A stretch of DNA of 64,000 nucleotides from Vicinamibacteria bacterium. Its GTDB lineage: Bacteria; Acidobacteriota; Vicinamibacteria; Fen-336. This document shows positions 40,336 through 49,601 of the stretch, piece by piece. Numbering within the stretch: the first letter of the stretch is position 1; each line of letters begins with the position of its first letter. A model generated the notes under the pieces. The model searched no databases. It was not told the DNA's origin and was given only the letters and a program-made list of their open reading frames with translations. Made by a program: the position numbers and the translations under genes. The DNA is taken from NCBI GenBank assembly GCA_035570235.1, contig DATMML010000064.1, forward strand, positions 89,888 to 153,887, written 5' to 3'.

Positions 40336-41391
40336 CTAGGGGCTGGGAGTCGTGAGGGCGTAGACGGCGAAGGTGGCGAGCCAATGCTCGCCTTCATAGT
40401 TGCCGCTGGCGACATTGGCGAGAGCGTCGGTCAAATGACGCTCCGCCGACTCCAGCAGGACCCTTCTTTGCGGGTCGCCGGGCGGGAGTGCGCTGGCGAC
40501 CGCTCTCATCGCCCACGCTCGTGACAGGTTGAGGCCGTCCAAGTGGACGAGTTTAGGGTCGGACCTGTCCGTCACCGTGGCCGGACTTCCCAGATTTTTC
40601 GGCAACTCGGGCAGGAAGTTGCTGTACCAAGCAGCGAACTCCCCGGGCTTGAGTACGCGGCGCATGAGATCGGCTTCCATGAGCGCGGGCGAGAAAAAGT
40701 CCTCCCCACCCGGCTCCCAGGCGGCGGGGACATTGCGGTCGTCCAGGTAGTAGAACCGGCTGCGGTCGACGAGAAGGCCTTCGAGCTTCGTGTTGCCGAG
40801 CTCCCGGGCGTAGTCCAAGGCGAAGGCGATGCCGAAGGCGGTGTTGGGGTGGACGCCCGTTCGTATCGCATAGTTCTGCTTGGGAAGAAAGGCCTCGAGG
40901 CGGGCCGCTAGAGCTTCCGCCAAGGGCTCCATGTTCCTGGACCAGGCCCGCAAGTCGGGGTCGCTCGAGGAGTGCAGTTCCGCCGCCAGTTTCAGTAGCC
41001 ACGCCCAGCCATACGTCCGCTCGAAGCTCTTCGTCTCCTTTTGATTGAGGTACCCCACCTCCCCCGCCACGCTGTTCTCGGAGAAGCTCTCGCCCAAGGC
41101 CTTGCGTATCTCCCGCGCCTCCGGCAGGTCCGGGAAGCTCTTGAGGAGTCTTACCAGCAGCCAATGGCCGTGGACTGAGGAGTGCCAATCGTAGCAGCCG
41201 TAGAAGGCGGGGTGCATCGCCTTCGGGGACCGAACGCCCGTCGCGTCGGCCATGACGTGGTCGGGCTTGTTCGGGAACTCCCTGTTGATGCACTGGAGGG
41301 CGAGTCTTGCGAAGCGGGAGGCGTCTGTGGATTTTAGGTCGGTGGCCGAGGCCGGGGCAGCAAGGAAGCCAAGCGCCAGGGCAATGATCAT
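40336..41391 (-). CDS. DUF2891-family secreted protein
   Basis: Protein of 351 residues with a signal peptide (MIIALALGFLAAPASA) and an all-helical body: LALQCINREFPNKPDHVM, FYGCYDWHSSVHGHWLLVRLL and TYGWAWLLKLAAEL are DUF2891 signatures. The fold resembles alpha/alpha toroids of sugar-active enzymes, but activity is not established. It stands 193 bp before the polysaccharide deacetylase on the opposite reading side of a same-strand pair. Confidence 0.87.
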   Translation of the reverse strand: MIIALALGFLAAPASATDLKSTDASRFARLALQCINREFPNKPDHVMADATGVRSPKAMHPAFYGCYDWHSSVHGHWLLVRLLKSFPDLPEAREIRKALGESFSENSVAGEVGYLNQKETKSFERTYGWAWLLKLAAELHSSSDPDLRAWSRNMEPLAEALAARLEAFLPKQNYAIRTGVHPNTAFGIAFALDYARELGNTKLEGLLVDRSRFYYLDDRNVPAAWEPGGEDFFSPALMEADLMRRVLKPGEFAAWYSNFLPELPKNLGSPATVTDRSDPKLVHLDGLNLSRAWAMRAVASALPPGDPQRRVLLESAERHLTDALANVASGNYEGEHWLATFAVYALTTPSP

Positions 41392-41584
41392 CGTGCGCCA
41401 TTGTAGCGATTTTCTGGGATTCTCCTCTCGCTGGGCAATCGCGCGATCGACATACCGGCGAAGAGCGCAGGGGCCGCCGCGAATCCGCGATGGCCATCAC
41501 GACTGCCGTACCAGAACCGTCCGGCGCTCGCGGCGGTGCGCACCTGTCTCTAGGCGGGGGATGCGCAACTGCGCCTGCCCTGGA

Positions 41585-42511
41585 TCAGGGCCGAATGAAC
41601 AGCCGGTCGGCTTCCTCTCTTACTTGGCGCTCCGACCATAGGCCGGCAAGGGCCGGTTGCAGCGGAACTCCCAGCGCCCTGGCCGTAGTCTCCAGTACGC
41701 CGCCGTCGACCCGAGGGATCATCGGGGCCACCTGGTACGCCGGATCCGCGAATGCCTCGTCGGGCGAAATGATTGTCCAGCCACGAGCGCGGAACATGTC
41801 GATGACGTCGCCCAGGAAGAGCGCGTTGAGTAGCCTGTGGTGCAACAGAATCACGTGCTTTACCGCACGGCCGTAGAGCTGCTTCGCGAGGCGGTCGAAG
41901 GCCTGCGCATCGTCCCACACGTGTTTAAGGTACATCTCGCGCCAGGGAGCTAGGTCGAGACTCGGATGCGTCGCCAGCGCCTCTCTCAGTTTCTGATCCA
42001 CCAACCAGTCCGAGGTGTCGATGCTGACGTACCCGATCCGATAGCCCTGTTCCCGCAGGAACGCCCGAATACCGTCTCGCTTTGCCTCCTCGGCACCCTC
42101 CCGCAGAAACGGGAAGCGGAACAATTTCCGGTACCCCGGCAGCGCCCGGATGACGGCGTCGCAGCCCAGGACCTCCTGCTCGAACGCATCCAGGCTTGTC
42201 GTTTCCGCGTTGAAGTCCGGATGCGTGACGCTGTGGTTAGCAATGAGCTGTCCCCCGTCCGACAGACGTCTCAGCAGGGCGAGGCCCTCGGGCCGGTCCG
42301 CTCCGCTCTTGATCGTCACGAAGAACATGGCCTGCACCCCCCTATCCCGCAGGTGGCGCAGGATCGCCTCGTTGCGCTCGGTGGGTGTCATGAGCGGCGT
42401 CGAGTCGATCATTGGTCCATCGTCGAGCGTCACCGACACCGCCTGGGCGGCGGCTGACAGCGGTAGGCCGCCGCAAATCAGTGCAAGGAGCAGGCACCGG
42501 ACGGCGGTCAT
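41585..42511 (-). CDS. Secreted polysaccharide deacetylase (NodB homology)
   Basis: Protein of 308 residues: signal peptide (VRCLLLALICGGLPLSAAAQA) and a NodB domain with SVTLDDGPM (motif 1 Asp), ANHSVTHPDF (metal His pair) and FRFPFLREG (motif 3). It removes acetyl groups from cell-wall or extracellular glycans. The ATG at 42511 is chosen because the signal peptide starts there. Motif 1 has LDDGP, which keeps the catalytic Asp. Confidence 0.88.
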   Translation of the reverse strand: MTAVRCLLLALICGGLPLSAAAQAVSVTLDDGPMIDSTPLMTPTERNEAILRHLRDRGVQAMFFVTIKSGADRPEGLALLRRLSDGGQLIANHSVTHPDFNAETTSLDAFEQEVLGCDAVIRALPGYRKLFRFPFLREGAEEAKRDGIRAFLREQGYRIGYVSIDTSDWLVDQKLREALATHPSLDLAPWREMYLKHVWDDAQAFDRLAKQLYGRAVKHVILLHHRLLNALFLGDVIDMFRARGWTIISPDEAFADPAYQVAPMIPRVDGGVLETTARALGVPLQPALAGLWSERQVREEADRLFIRP

Positions 42512-42662
42512 CGACCCCCCATGACATGCCTCACAAGCAGCTGCTGCCGGAAGTCCGCAATCCTGACGGTCCTCGCTATAGTCGCCCCAGACGCCCCGCG
42601 GGCCGGGGGGCCTCATCGTCGGTGGCGTTCGAATCGGTAGCACCGGACTCCCCCACCGCACC

Positions 42663-44201
42663 TCAGGCGCGTTCGGTGAAGCGTTCGAAAGGAACGATGT
42701 CGGGGGCCTCCGCGGCAATGGCTCTGAGCGCATTCGTCCTCAGCCACTTGCTGACCTCGGACTCCTCCCAGCCAACGGCCTTGGGATAAGTGGCAAAGAG
42801 CTCCTTCCTGAGCGCAGTGCGCACTTCTTCCCAACGCTCAGGATGGGTCTCGATGTACCGCTCGACCCCGTGCCGGACGAACTCCTCGTAGGCTTGCCGC
42901 TGGGCAGCGACCCGCTCCTCCCTCCGCGCCTGGTGCTCTTCGGCCGCTTCACTCTGGCCGGGGGTCAAGAAGCTCGGCGCGACGGGGTCGTTGTTCTCGA
43001 TGAAGCGCACCAGGAAACCGGTTGGACTCGCATACTTCCAGGGCTCCTTGCTGACCACGTGGTCCACATACTCGATCTGCCGGAGCACGTCCTGGCCCGG
43101 GGTCAGAGAGCGGAGCAGCCGGCGCGCCACCCGCTCCGCGATCCCCCGCCGCTTGAGCTCACCCATGAGGTCACCCGCCCCCGGGGCGCTCGCTTCCGCA
43201 TTGCCCGCCGCGGGCGGCGGGACCGCCTCTCTCTCGCCCTGACGCAGCCGGCGGTCCCGGTGGAACTTCTCCCCGTGGTGGAGGACGACCTTGTAGGCCT
43301 CCCCGTCCGCCGTCCGCTCGATGGCCCAATTCGCAAGATAGCCGTGGGCCTGAAGCTCGTCGAGGGAGGGCCCAAGCTGTTCCTTTGCCCTTGAGAGGTG
43401 CTCGTAGTGGTGGATGCTCAGGATCTCGCAGAGTTCGTCGTACCGCTTTTCGAAGGCGCCGTCCTGTCGGGATGCGTAGAGCCAGATCTGGAGGAGCGGC
43501 ACGAGCGCCTTGGCCACGTGGTTCTTGAGCTTGCGGTAGGTCTCGAGATCCACGGGGAGGACGTGGTTGTTGTTGATGTTCTCGAGCTGCCACTCCGAGA
43601 GCCAGACGTAGTTCTTGTCCGCGACCCTCCCCCCCTCCATCTCCTTGCCCATGCTCACGGCGCGGTCGAAAACGCGGAAGCGGTCCGTGGCCCAGACCTT
43701 CCGGCCTGCGAGGTACACCACCCCCTTCGAGATGATGGTCGTCGAGTACATCACGTTCAGCCACTCCTCGATGTCCTTGTAGCTGCGGCCGCTCTTCCGG
43801 TGGCGCAGCAGGGAGAGGATCTCGGCGGACGTGAACTTGATGGGGTTGCTGACTTTTCCGTCCCTCTGTCGCACATCAGCGATGAGCTTCTGCAGGGCCA
43901 GGTACTTGTCCTGGTCGGCCGTGGTGGGAAGGCCAAAGAGGGCGGCAGGGACGATGGTCGCCGACGCCTCGACCTTGACTCCGTCGATGACGCGCGTGAA
44001 GGTGATCTCCTTGGCCTTCACGTCCTTGATGCGCTTGTTCGAGGGGGTGAAGTAGCCGAGGGAGGCCAGGTTCTTCTCGACCTTCACGAACTCCACGGGC
44101 GCTCGGTCCAGGCCCAGGTTCTCGGTCTCCCCCTTTCCTGTCGTTTTGGCCACCAGTCGACGACCAACCGCCTCCTCGATCTGAGTAGCTGATCTCTTCA
44201 T
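42663..44201 (-). CDS. repA: Plasmid-type replication initiator RepA (RPA family)
   Basis: Protein of 512 residues resembling replication initiator protein A (PF10134). Characteristic stretches are VKVEKNLASLGYFTPSNKR, EITFTRVIDGVKVEASATI, and paired winged-helix regions in residues ~90-330 (SAEILSLLRHRKSGRSYKDIEEWL). Such proteins bind iterons and open the origin. Directly upstream is an array of iterons at 44347-44517. The ATG at 44201 gives a natural N-terminus (MKRSATQIEEAVGRR); the frame is open further upstream to 44327. Confidence 0.85.
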   Translation of the reverse strand: MKRSATQIEEAVGRRLVAKTTGKGETENLGLDRAPVEFVKVEKNLASLGYFTPSNKRIKDVKAKEITFTRVIDGVKVEASATIVPAALFGLPTTADQDKYLALQKLIADVRQRDGKVSNPIKFTSAEILSLLRHRKSGRSYKDIEEWLNVMYSTTIISKGVVYLAGRKVWATDRFRVFDRAVSMGKEMEGGRVADKNYVWLSEWQLENINNNHVLPVDLETYRKLKNHVAKALVPLLQIWLYASRQDGAFEKRYDELCEILSIHHYEHLSRAKEQLGPSLDELQAHGYLANWAIERTADGEAYKVVLHHGEKFHRDRRLRQGEREAVPPPAAGNAEASAPGAGDLMGELKRRGIAERVARRLLRSLTPGQDVLRQIEYVDHVVSKEPWKYASPTGFLVRFIENNDPVAPSFLTPGQSEAAEEHQARREERVAAQRQAYEEFVRHGVERYIETHPERWEEVRTALRKELFATYPKAVGWEESEVSKWLRTNALRAIAAEAPDIVPFERFTERA

Positions 44202-44346
44202 TCCTGAGTCACCAGCATCACCACCCGTTCCTGTGCGGGGCTGGATGGTGTTGTTGAATGAATTGAGCAGGAGGAGATGGAAACCGTGTTGAGTACTGTT
44301 GAGAGCTGCGAAAGGGCCCGAGTGCACAACGAGTTAGACGGGGAAT

Positions 44347-44517
44347 TTTCGGTCGGAGGACACGGGCCCTTCGGTTGCGGGACACGCTCGCTTCGCTCGC
44401 TCCACACCCCTCTTTCGGTCGGGAGACGATGGATTTCGGTCGCAGGACACCCACTTTTTCGGTCAAGAGACAGCAGCCTTTCGGTTGCGGGACACCGCAT
44501 TTTCGGTCGAAGGACAC
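44347..44517. repeat. oriV: Iteron array (predicted replication origin)
   Basis: Seven clear copies of a 17-bp motif, TTTCGGTCGNRGGACAC, start at 44347, 44369, 44413, 44434, 44457, 44479 and 44501. An eighth, weaker copy sits at 44391, exactly in the register. Start-to-start distances are 21-23 bp, about two helical turns, so all copies face the same side of the DNA. Position just upstream of repA makes this the RepA-binding origin. Confidence 0.9.
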
Positions 44518-44997
44518 TCGTATCACCAGGGATAGAACACCCTCCGGGTGGCGCGAAAGTCCTTGACAGCGGCTCGATAGGAGGCGTACGGTGAAGGTAG
44601 TTCAGAACCTCCGGATCCTCCAGCGACCCGCCAGTGCCACCTGGTGGGTTTCGTATTTTTGGGCCCTTCTTGGGGCCTTGATCACTTCTGGGAGAGACGT
44701 CCCTCCTCGTGAAGGCCGCAGGCTCGCGCCTGCGGCGCAAGCCCCGGGTTTGCGGTGTCAGGGTCGGTTCAGCCCCCCGAAAACCCCGGTTGCCACCCCG
44801 GAGCTACGGGACGACCACGCCAAACCTGCACCTCCCCCACGGGGGACGTATGCGACCGGGCCTGCGCGACCCCTTGTAGGGTTCGAGGCCCAGGCGCACA
44901 ACGGATTGTGTCCAGCGAGGCTAGCAAGGGCCTGCGCAGGCTGTCAAGGGAATTCTTAACAGTCAAGGAAAAGCTTACGGGTTGGGGGTCTGGCGGG
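44518..44997. other. Non-coding region between the iterons and the partition operon
   Basis: About 480 bp without a convincing gene. It has a possible rightward promoter (TTGACA at 44563, TACGGT at 44587, 18-bp spacer) and a perfect hairpin at 44715-44736 (GCCGCAGG and CCTGCGGC around CTCGCG) without a following T-run. The promoter points away from repA, toward the antisense side of the partition operon. Confidence 0.4.
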
Positions 44998-45312
44998 CTA
45001 CCGGGCCATTCTCTCCTGTGGCGCGAACGCATCGAACATGGCCTGCAGGGCGGGCCCCGGCTCGCATGTGTGGGGGGTCCGCGTTAGGCTCTCGGGGCCG
45101 GCGCGTCGGAGGCGAATCACCCCCCGTCGCTCCAGGTTCCGGAGGGCCAGGTGAACGGCCTCGCGGGTCACGCCTAGAGAGTCCCCCACCTGCCGGAACG
45201 AGAACTTCTCGGTGTCGAGGGCGAGGCGCAGCATCTGGGTGTGGCTGGGCGTGAGCCGAAAGGTTGGCCCCGCGTGCGTCTCGATCCACTCGCGCTGTTC
45301 GGGAGTGAGCAT
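44998..45312 (-). CDS. Winged-helix DNA-binding protein of the partition operon
   Basis: Protein of 104 residues. The middle (FSFRQVGDSLGVTREAVHLALRNLERRGVI) is a clear winged helix. The ATG at 45312 lies 5 bp after the ParB-like stop. It may regulate the par operon or repA, or act as a second centromere-binding protein; sequence alone does not decide. Confidence 0.65.
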   Translation of the reverse strand: MLTPEQREWIETHAGPTFRLTPSHTQMLRLALDTEKFSFRQVGDSLGVTREAVHLALRNLERRGVIRLRRAGPESLTRTPHTCEPGPALQAMFDAFAPQERMAR

Positions 45313-45317
45313 TTTGC

Positions 45318-45770
45318 CTATTTCTCCTGCCCGGGGATGAGGTGTCCGTAGGTCCTCTCGATGGCCTCTTCGATGACGACAGTCCGATTCGCCTTCCCGC
45401 GACCACGGGTGCCCTCGGCGCAACGCCTAGCGATCTCGGCGAGGATGAGCGCCTCGATCCGGGTCGTGGTTCGGATCTGCAGCCGCGCCGGCCGGGGCTC
45501 CCCCTCCAGCTCGGGTTCGGGCTGGGGGACGGGTGCCGGCCCCGATGGGGCGGGTCGCACCAGGCGTTCCGTGGGAGCGGCGGTCGGCGCGGAGATGACG
45601 CTCGGGGGCGCCGCCGGCCGCCATTCTTCCCTCGTTCGGAGGGGAGCGGGACTGGCTGGTGCGGGAGAGAAGCTTGGGGCGGGCGCGGCCGCCACCGGCC
45701 GCGGTGCAGGCGTGGGGGGAGCGATCCCGAGCTCCGCGTAGGGATCGCGGGCCTTGCGATATTCCGTCAT
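45318..45770 (-). CDS. Small ParB-like partition partner
   Basis: Protein of 150 residues. Residues ~15-95 are Pro/Ala-rich and probably unstructured; residues ~97-145 (LQIRTTTRIEALILAEIARRC, then RTVVIEEAIERTYG) look like a ribbon-helix-helix DNA-binding unit. Gene order after parA and 4-bp overlap with it point to the centromere-binding partner, of the small type found on plasmids, not chromosomal ParB. Confidence 0.65.
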   Translation of the reverse strand: MTEYRKARDPYAELGIAPPTPAPRPVAAAPAPSFSPAPASPAPLRTREEWRPAAPPSVISAPTAAPTERLVRPAPSGPAPVPQPEPELEGEPRPARLQIRTTTRIEALILAEIARRCAEGTRGRGKANRTVVIEEAIERTYGHLIPGQEK

Positions 45771-46504
45771 CGGGCGATCCTTTCGGCAATGCTCTCGAAG
45801 GGGCCGGACGCCTCGCGGTCGTAGTCATACACGGGGACGCCCCGGCTGAATGCCTCCGAGATCTTGATCGTGCGTCTGATGGGAGCGAGGACCTCGAGCT
45901 TCATGGGGTTGCCCTCCAGAATCTGGAGGATTTCTCGCATGAGCGTCGTGGTCCCTTGGTACATGGACGGGATGATGACCGGCGGTTGCAGATTCGGGTT
46001 GAGGTGAGTCTTGATCTTGCCGTAGGTCTCGTAGAAGTCGCGGAAGGCGTTGGCGGCGGCCTGCTCGGTTTGCACGGGCACGAGGGGCACGTCCGCCGCG
46101 ACCAGCGCGTTCGTCGTGAGCCGGCCGAGGTTCGGCGGGCAGTCGATGAAGACGAAGTCGTAGAGGGTCTTGACGCCCGCCAGGGCCGTCCGCAGGCGGA
46201 AGTTGCCGTCGGGCTCCTCCCCGAGGATTTTCTCGGCAGATATGAGGCGTCTTGAGCCGGGCACGAGATCTATACCCCGAACCCGGATAGCCGCTCCGGA
46301 GATCGGGAGGCCCTCCAGGAGAACCTCGCAGAGCGTCTTCTCGTCGGGAGGGTTGATTCCGAAGGCGTCCGACTGACAGTGCTGCGGGTCGGCATCGACA
46401 ATCAGCACTCGGTGGCCGCGGTCCGCGAGGATGACGGCGACGTTCATGGCGACAGTGGTCTTCCCCACCCCGCCCTTCTGCATCGCCACCGCGAAGACCT
46501 TCAT
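45767..46504 (-). CDS. parA: ParA-family partition ATPase
   Basis: ATPase of 245 residues with the deviant Walker motif KGGVGKTT near the start, the switch DADPQ and DFVFIDCPPNLGRLTTNALVAAD. No N-terminal HTH, which fits type Ib or Soj-like ParA. It uses ATP-dependent binding to the nucleoid to position DNA. First gene of a leftward three-gene operon next to repA and the iterons. Confidence 0.9.
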   Translation of the reverse strand: MKVFAVAMQKGGVGKTTVAMNVAVILADRGHRVLIVDADPQHCQSDAFGINPPDEKTLCEVLLEGLPISGAAIRVRGIDLVPGSRRLISAEKILGEEPDGNFRLRTALAGVKTLYDFVFIDCPPNLGRLTTNALVAADVPLVPVQTEQAAANAFRDFYETYGKIKTHLNPNLQPPVIIPSMYQGTTTLMREILQILEGNPMKLEVLAPIRRTIKISEAFSRGVPVYDYDREASGPFESIAERIAR

Positions 46505-46531
46505 CTCGCTCCCCTACTGATCTCACTCAGG

Positions 46532-46559
46532 CTTGGCTACTTGCCTTCAATCAGCCAAG
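46532..46559. promoter_or_regulatory. Inverted repeat upstream of parA
   Basis: CTTGGCT and AGCCAAG, perfect 7-bp arms around 14 bases, 28 bp before the parA ATG. This is the usual place for the par operator. The motif CTACTTG inside it recurs inverted (CAAGTAG) at 46588-46594. Confidence 0.5.
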
Positions 46560-46850
46560 TCTATTTATCTCAAATAATGAAAGTAGTCAAGTAGGAAATG
46601 AGTCTTAGCTGAAAACAGTCTTGGTGCAAAGCAGACAAGGCTGAATCCAGCAAAGGCGGAAAGCCTCAAAGACGCAAAGACGTAAAGCCAACTTTGCGTA
46701 AAGGCTAAAAGACTACAAGTCTACTTAAGGTATCTATAGATAACTAGCCTTAAACAAAGCTAAAAATATCAGATGCGATATCTCACTGGCATCTAACACC
46801 ATCTCTCACTGGGACTTCTGCACCGATGGCACGCGCGTCAAGGAACACAT
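46560..46850. other. AT-rich region with nested inverted repeats, candidate centromere or origin DNA
   Basis: This stretch is far richer in A/T than anything else in the window and has no gene. It includes ACGCAAAG/CTTTGCGT (8-bp arms, 46672-46699), TTAAGG/CCTTAA (46725-46753) with the palindrome ATCTATAGAT inside, and tandem AAAGACG units near 46665-46680. It lies directly upstream of parA, where plasmid partition sites or unwinding elements are often found. Confidence 0.6.
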
Positions 46851-47266
46851 GCTGAGCCTGCTGCCCACACAAATGCGCTCGGGCCCCCAGGCCACAGCGT
46901 GACGTGGTCGGGGAGCCGGTGAGCGCGGAGCGCGGCGAACGCGGGGCCCGGGCCTACTCGCTAGTCAGTCGAAGCGTGAGACGGGACTCGCCGTGGCCGC
47001 TCCAGGGGCGGGAAAAGGGGTCTCTGCAGTAACGTGGCCCAAATGGCGTGTAGGTTACTCAAAACGCGGGGGTTCGGTCTCGTGAAACAGGCCGGCTCCC
47101 AACAAATTACCGCGCGACTATTCCACGCACAATCTATGTAAATGCCATATCTTACAGACTCGTGGAACGCCGCATGAGCAAGCGTGAAACAACACCCTTC
47201 TTGCGAGCGTCTTGAGCGGAAGTGCATCTGCCAGCCACCACGAGTCTCGCCTGTTCTGCACTCCGA
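46851..47266. other. Intergenic, no supported gene
   Basis: About 415 bp returning to higher GC. A short reading frame ending near 46902 (WDFCTDGTRVKEHMLSLLP) might be a gene remnant but is not recognised. Nothing else seen. Confidence 0.4.
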
Positions 47267-48175
47267 TCAAGCGTCGACCACGGGCTCCGGTACCCTACGG
47301 CGCACGCTGTGGAAGGCGAATAGCGCCAGCGCGGTCCAGATGCAGGCAAAGGCCGCCAGCTTCGCGCGGTCGAACAGCTCCCCATACACGACGACGGCCA
47401 GCAGGAACTGTAGCGTGGGTGAGAGGTATTGCAGGAATCCCATCGTCGACAGAGGCAGCCGCCGGGCCGCCGCCGCGAACAAGAGCAGGGGCACGGCGGT
47501 TACCGGTCCGGCCATCACCAGGAGAATATCAAGGGTGTGGTTGCCGGACAGGAAAGCCGCGCGTCCGGTGGCCACCATCACGACGAGATAGGCGCCGACA
47601 AAGGGCAGCAGCAGCAGGGTCTCGACCGTCAGGCCGATGAGCGCGCCCACGGGGACCACCTTGCGCAGCAGCCCGTAGAACCCGAACGACAAGGCCACGG
47701 CCAGCGAGATCCAGGGCGCACGGCCGACGCAGATGCCGAGCCAGACGACGCCGGCGGCGGCGATCGCGACCGCCACCCGAACCAACGGCGGCAGCCTCTC
47801 GCGGAGGAACAGCACCCCGAGCAGCACGTTCACCAGCGGGTTGATGTAGTAGCCAAGGCTGCTTTCCAGCAGGCGGTTGTTGACCACGGAGAAGATGTAG
47901 ACCAACCAGTTGATCGCGATCAGGACCGTGCTCGCGCTCAGAACGGCCAGCACCCGCGGCTCCTTGAGAGCGAGCCCCACCTCGGCCAGCTGACCCTGAT
48001 GCCAGGTGAGCGCAAGCAGCAGGACGAGCGCCCAGAAGACGCGATGACAGAGGACCTCGAGTACCGGCGCCTGCGCGGTTGCCTTCAGGTAGATGGGGAA
48101 GAAGCCCCACAGGCCATAGGCCGCGAACCCGTAGGCGATACCGAGGCTACGCTCGCGACGCGGGTCCTTGCTCAT
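47267..48175 (-). CDS. rarD: RarD/EamA-family transporter
   Basis: Ten-helix membrane protein of 302 residues. GIAYGFAAYGLWGFFPIYLK, INWLVYIFSVVNNRLLESSLGYYINPL and GFLQYLSPTLQFLLAV are close to the RarD subgroup of the drug/metabolite transporter superfamily. The real substrate of RarD proteins is not settled. Stands alone, divergent from the YCII gene. Confidence 0.92.
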   Translation of the reverse strand: MSKDPRRERSLGIAYGFAAYGLWGFFPIYLKATAQAPVLEVLCHRVFWALVLLLALTWHQGQLAEVGLALKEPRVLAVLSASTVLIAINWLVYIFSVVNNRLLESSLGYYINPLVNVLLGVLFLRERLPPLVRVAVAIAAAGVVWLGICVGRAPWISLAVALSFGFYGLLRKVVPVGALIGLTVETLLLLPFVGAYLVVMVATGRAAFLSGNHTLDILLVMAGPVTAVPLLLFAAAARRLPLSTMGFLQYLSPTLQFLLAVVVYGELFDRAKLAAFACIWTALALFAFHSVRRRVPEPVVDA

Positions 48176-48431
48176 CTCCGCGAGTATGACTCAGACCCGG
48201 TTCAGCCCCAGCATGGGCCCAGGAGTATTGATTCCCTCTGCTCTGAAAGACCCGGTTGGGCCGCCAAAATCTGCCAACCCAGCACCAACTGGGGAAGAAC
48301 CGACAAAAGATCGCTCGAACTTGTCGTTCCCTGGGCCTCTGGTTCGTCTATACAGTAGAGCTCGGGGTCGCAGCCGGTCGAGACCGCCCGGAAACCCAGC
48401 CAAGAACGCGAGACCAGAAGCAGGCTAGAGC

Positions 48432-48824
48432 ATGCGATTCATTATTTTGTACCAGTCGGGCAAGGACTCCGATGCGCCCCCGAGCCAGGGGGAAATTACC
48501 GCGGTCGGGCAGCTGATCGAAGACATGGCGAAGGCCGGCGTACTGGTCGCCACCGAAGGACTCCAACCGAGTTCGAAGGGCGCGCGCGTCCGGATCTCGG
48601 GAGAGAAGTTCACCGAGACCGATGGCCCCTTCGTCGAGACCAAGGAGCTGATCGCCGGCTACGCGATCGTCAAAGCAAAGTCCAAGGGCGACGCGATCGA
48701 GCCCGCCAAGCGCTTCCTCAAGGTGATGGGGGAGCGTGAGACCGAGGTTCGCCTGATGCACGACACGCCGGCCTTCGAATCCGGGAACGCAGCAAATCGC
48801 CCAGCGGCGACCGCGAAGCGGTAG
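48432..48824 (+). CDS. YCII-related protein (DGPF family)
   Basis: Protein of 130 residues. MRFIILYQSGKDS and the segment DGPFVETKELIAGYAIVKA are the DGPF/YCII signature. These small ferredoxin-like proteins often pair with ECF sigma factors, but no such gene is next to it here. A STAS-domain gene follows 26 bp downstream on the same strand. Confidence 0.88.
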   Translation: MRFIILYQSGKDSDAPPSQGEITAVGQLIEDMAKAGVLVATEGLQPSSKGARVRISGEKFTETDGPFVETKELIAGYAIVKAKSKGDAIEPAKRFLKVMGERETEVRLMHDTPAFESGNAANRPAATAKR

Positions 48825-48850
48825 GCGCGGGAGAAAAGGAGCGATCAAAG

Positions 48851-49240
48851 GTGTTTCAACACTCGTTGGAGCAGAGGGGCGACGTTGGAATCGTGCACGT
48901 GAAGGAGACCAAGCTGACCTACCCGGTGCTGTCCTCCTTCTTTGGCGCCGTGCGCCGAATCGTCGACGGGGGCGCTCGCAAGCTGGTGATCGACCTGGGC
49001 GCGGTGGCCTACATCGACAGCGTCGCGATCGGCTGTTTGATAGACATCTACCGGTTGCTCGAACACCGCCACGGTGCTGTGAAGCTGTCCGGCCTTCAAC
49101 CCCGCGTACAGACGATGCTCTTCATGACGGGCGTCCAGAAGGTGGTGCAGGTTTACCGCGATGAGGTCGAGGCGCTGGCGGCGTTCGGCGGACGGCCGAA
49201 GCAGATGGCGGATGTTCTGAGCCCCGTTGCTGGAGCGTAG
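48851..49240 (+). CDS. STAS-domain (anti-sigma factor antagonist-like) protein
   Basis: Protein of 129 residues, GTG start with GGAG 8 bases upstream. The STAS fold is seen in residues ~5-110; LVIDLGAVAYIDSVAIGCLID carries the serine that is phosphorylated in SpoIIAA-type switches. No cognate kinase or sigma factor lies nearby, so its partner is unknown. Confidence 0.85.
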   Translation: MFQHSLEQRGDVGIVHVKETKLTYPVLSSFFGAVRRIVDGGARKLVIDLGAVAYIDSVAIGCLIDIYRLLEHRHGAVKLSGLQPRVQTMLFMTGVQKVVQVYRDEVEALAAFGGRPKQMADVLSPVAGA

Positions 49241-49601
49241 GTGGCCGCGCGTCCGTGCATCCTATGCCCGCAAGAGGCCCTCGGATATGTAGCGCCAAGG
49301 CGAGACGGCCAGCCCTCCCACTTCACACTGGACTGGGGCAGGCTGGAGATGGCTTCCGCGGGAGGGTCCACGAACTCGACGGCGTCGGTCTGCCCGAATT
49401 CCTGCGAAAAGCCTACACATTGCCCTGATTTGATAACGCTGTCCCAGTCACAGGCGTGGTCGCTGCCCCTCTTAACCCTTGGATTTCACAGGTGTAGAGT
49501 GAGAGATCGCAGCGCGATCGAAATCGTGGGCATGCGAATTGCTCCTTTACCCTGAGGTATTGAGGCCTTTCCACCGGTTCGGGGGGCTTTCGGGAGGCGG
49601 C
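49241..49601. other. Intergenic, no supported gene
   Basis: About 360 bp. A 104-codon frame begins right after the STAS stop but has no recognised content and unlikely composition. No clear promoter elements identified. Confidence 0.4.

Noticed and set aside
44391..44407. CRISPR-like interpretation of the repeats at 44347-44517
   Set aside because: Repeats are 17 bp with ~5-bp spacers at helical phasing next to repA, which is an iteron array; there are no cas genes.
44591..44959. 122-codon rightward frame after a possible TTGACA promoter
   Set aside because: No ribosome site or domain; the region contains a strong hairpin and codon pattern unlike the neighbours.
46796..46902. Short frame ending in the AT-rich border region, possible gene remnant
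   Set aside because: About 33 codons without a recognised family; too short to support.
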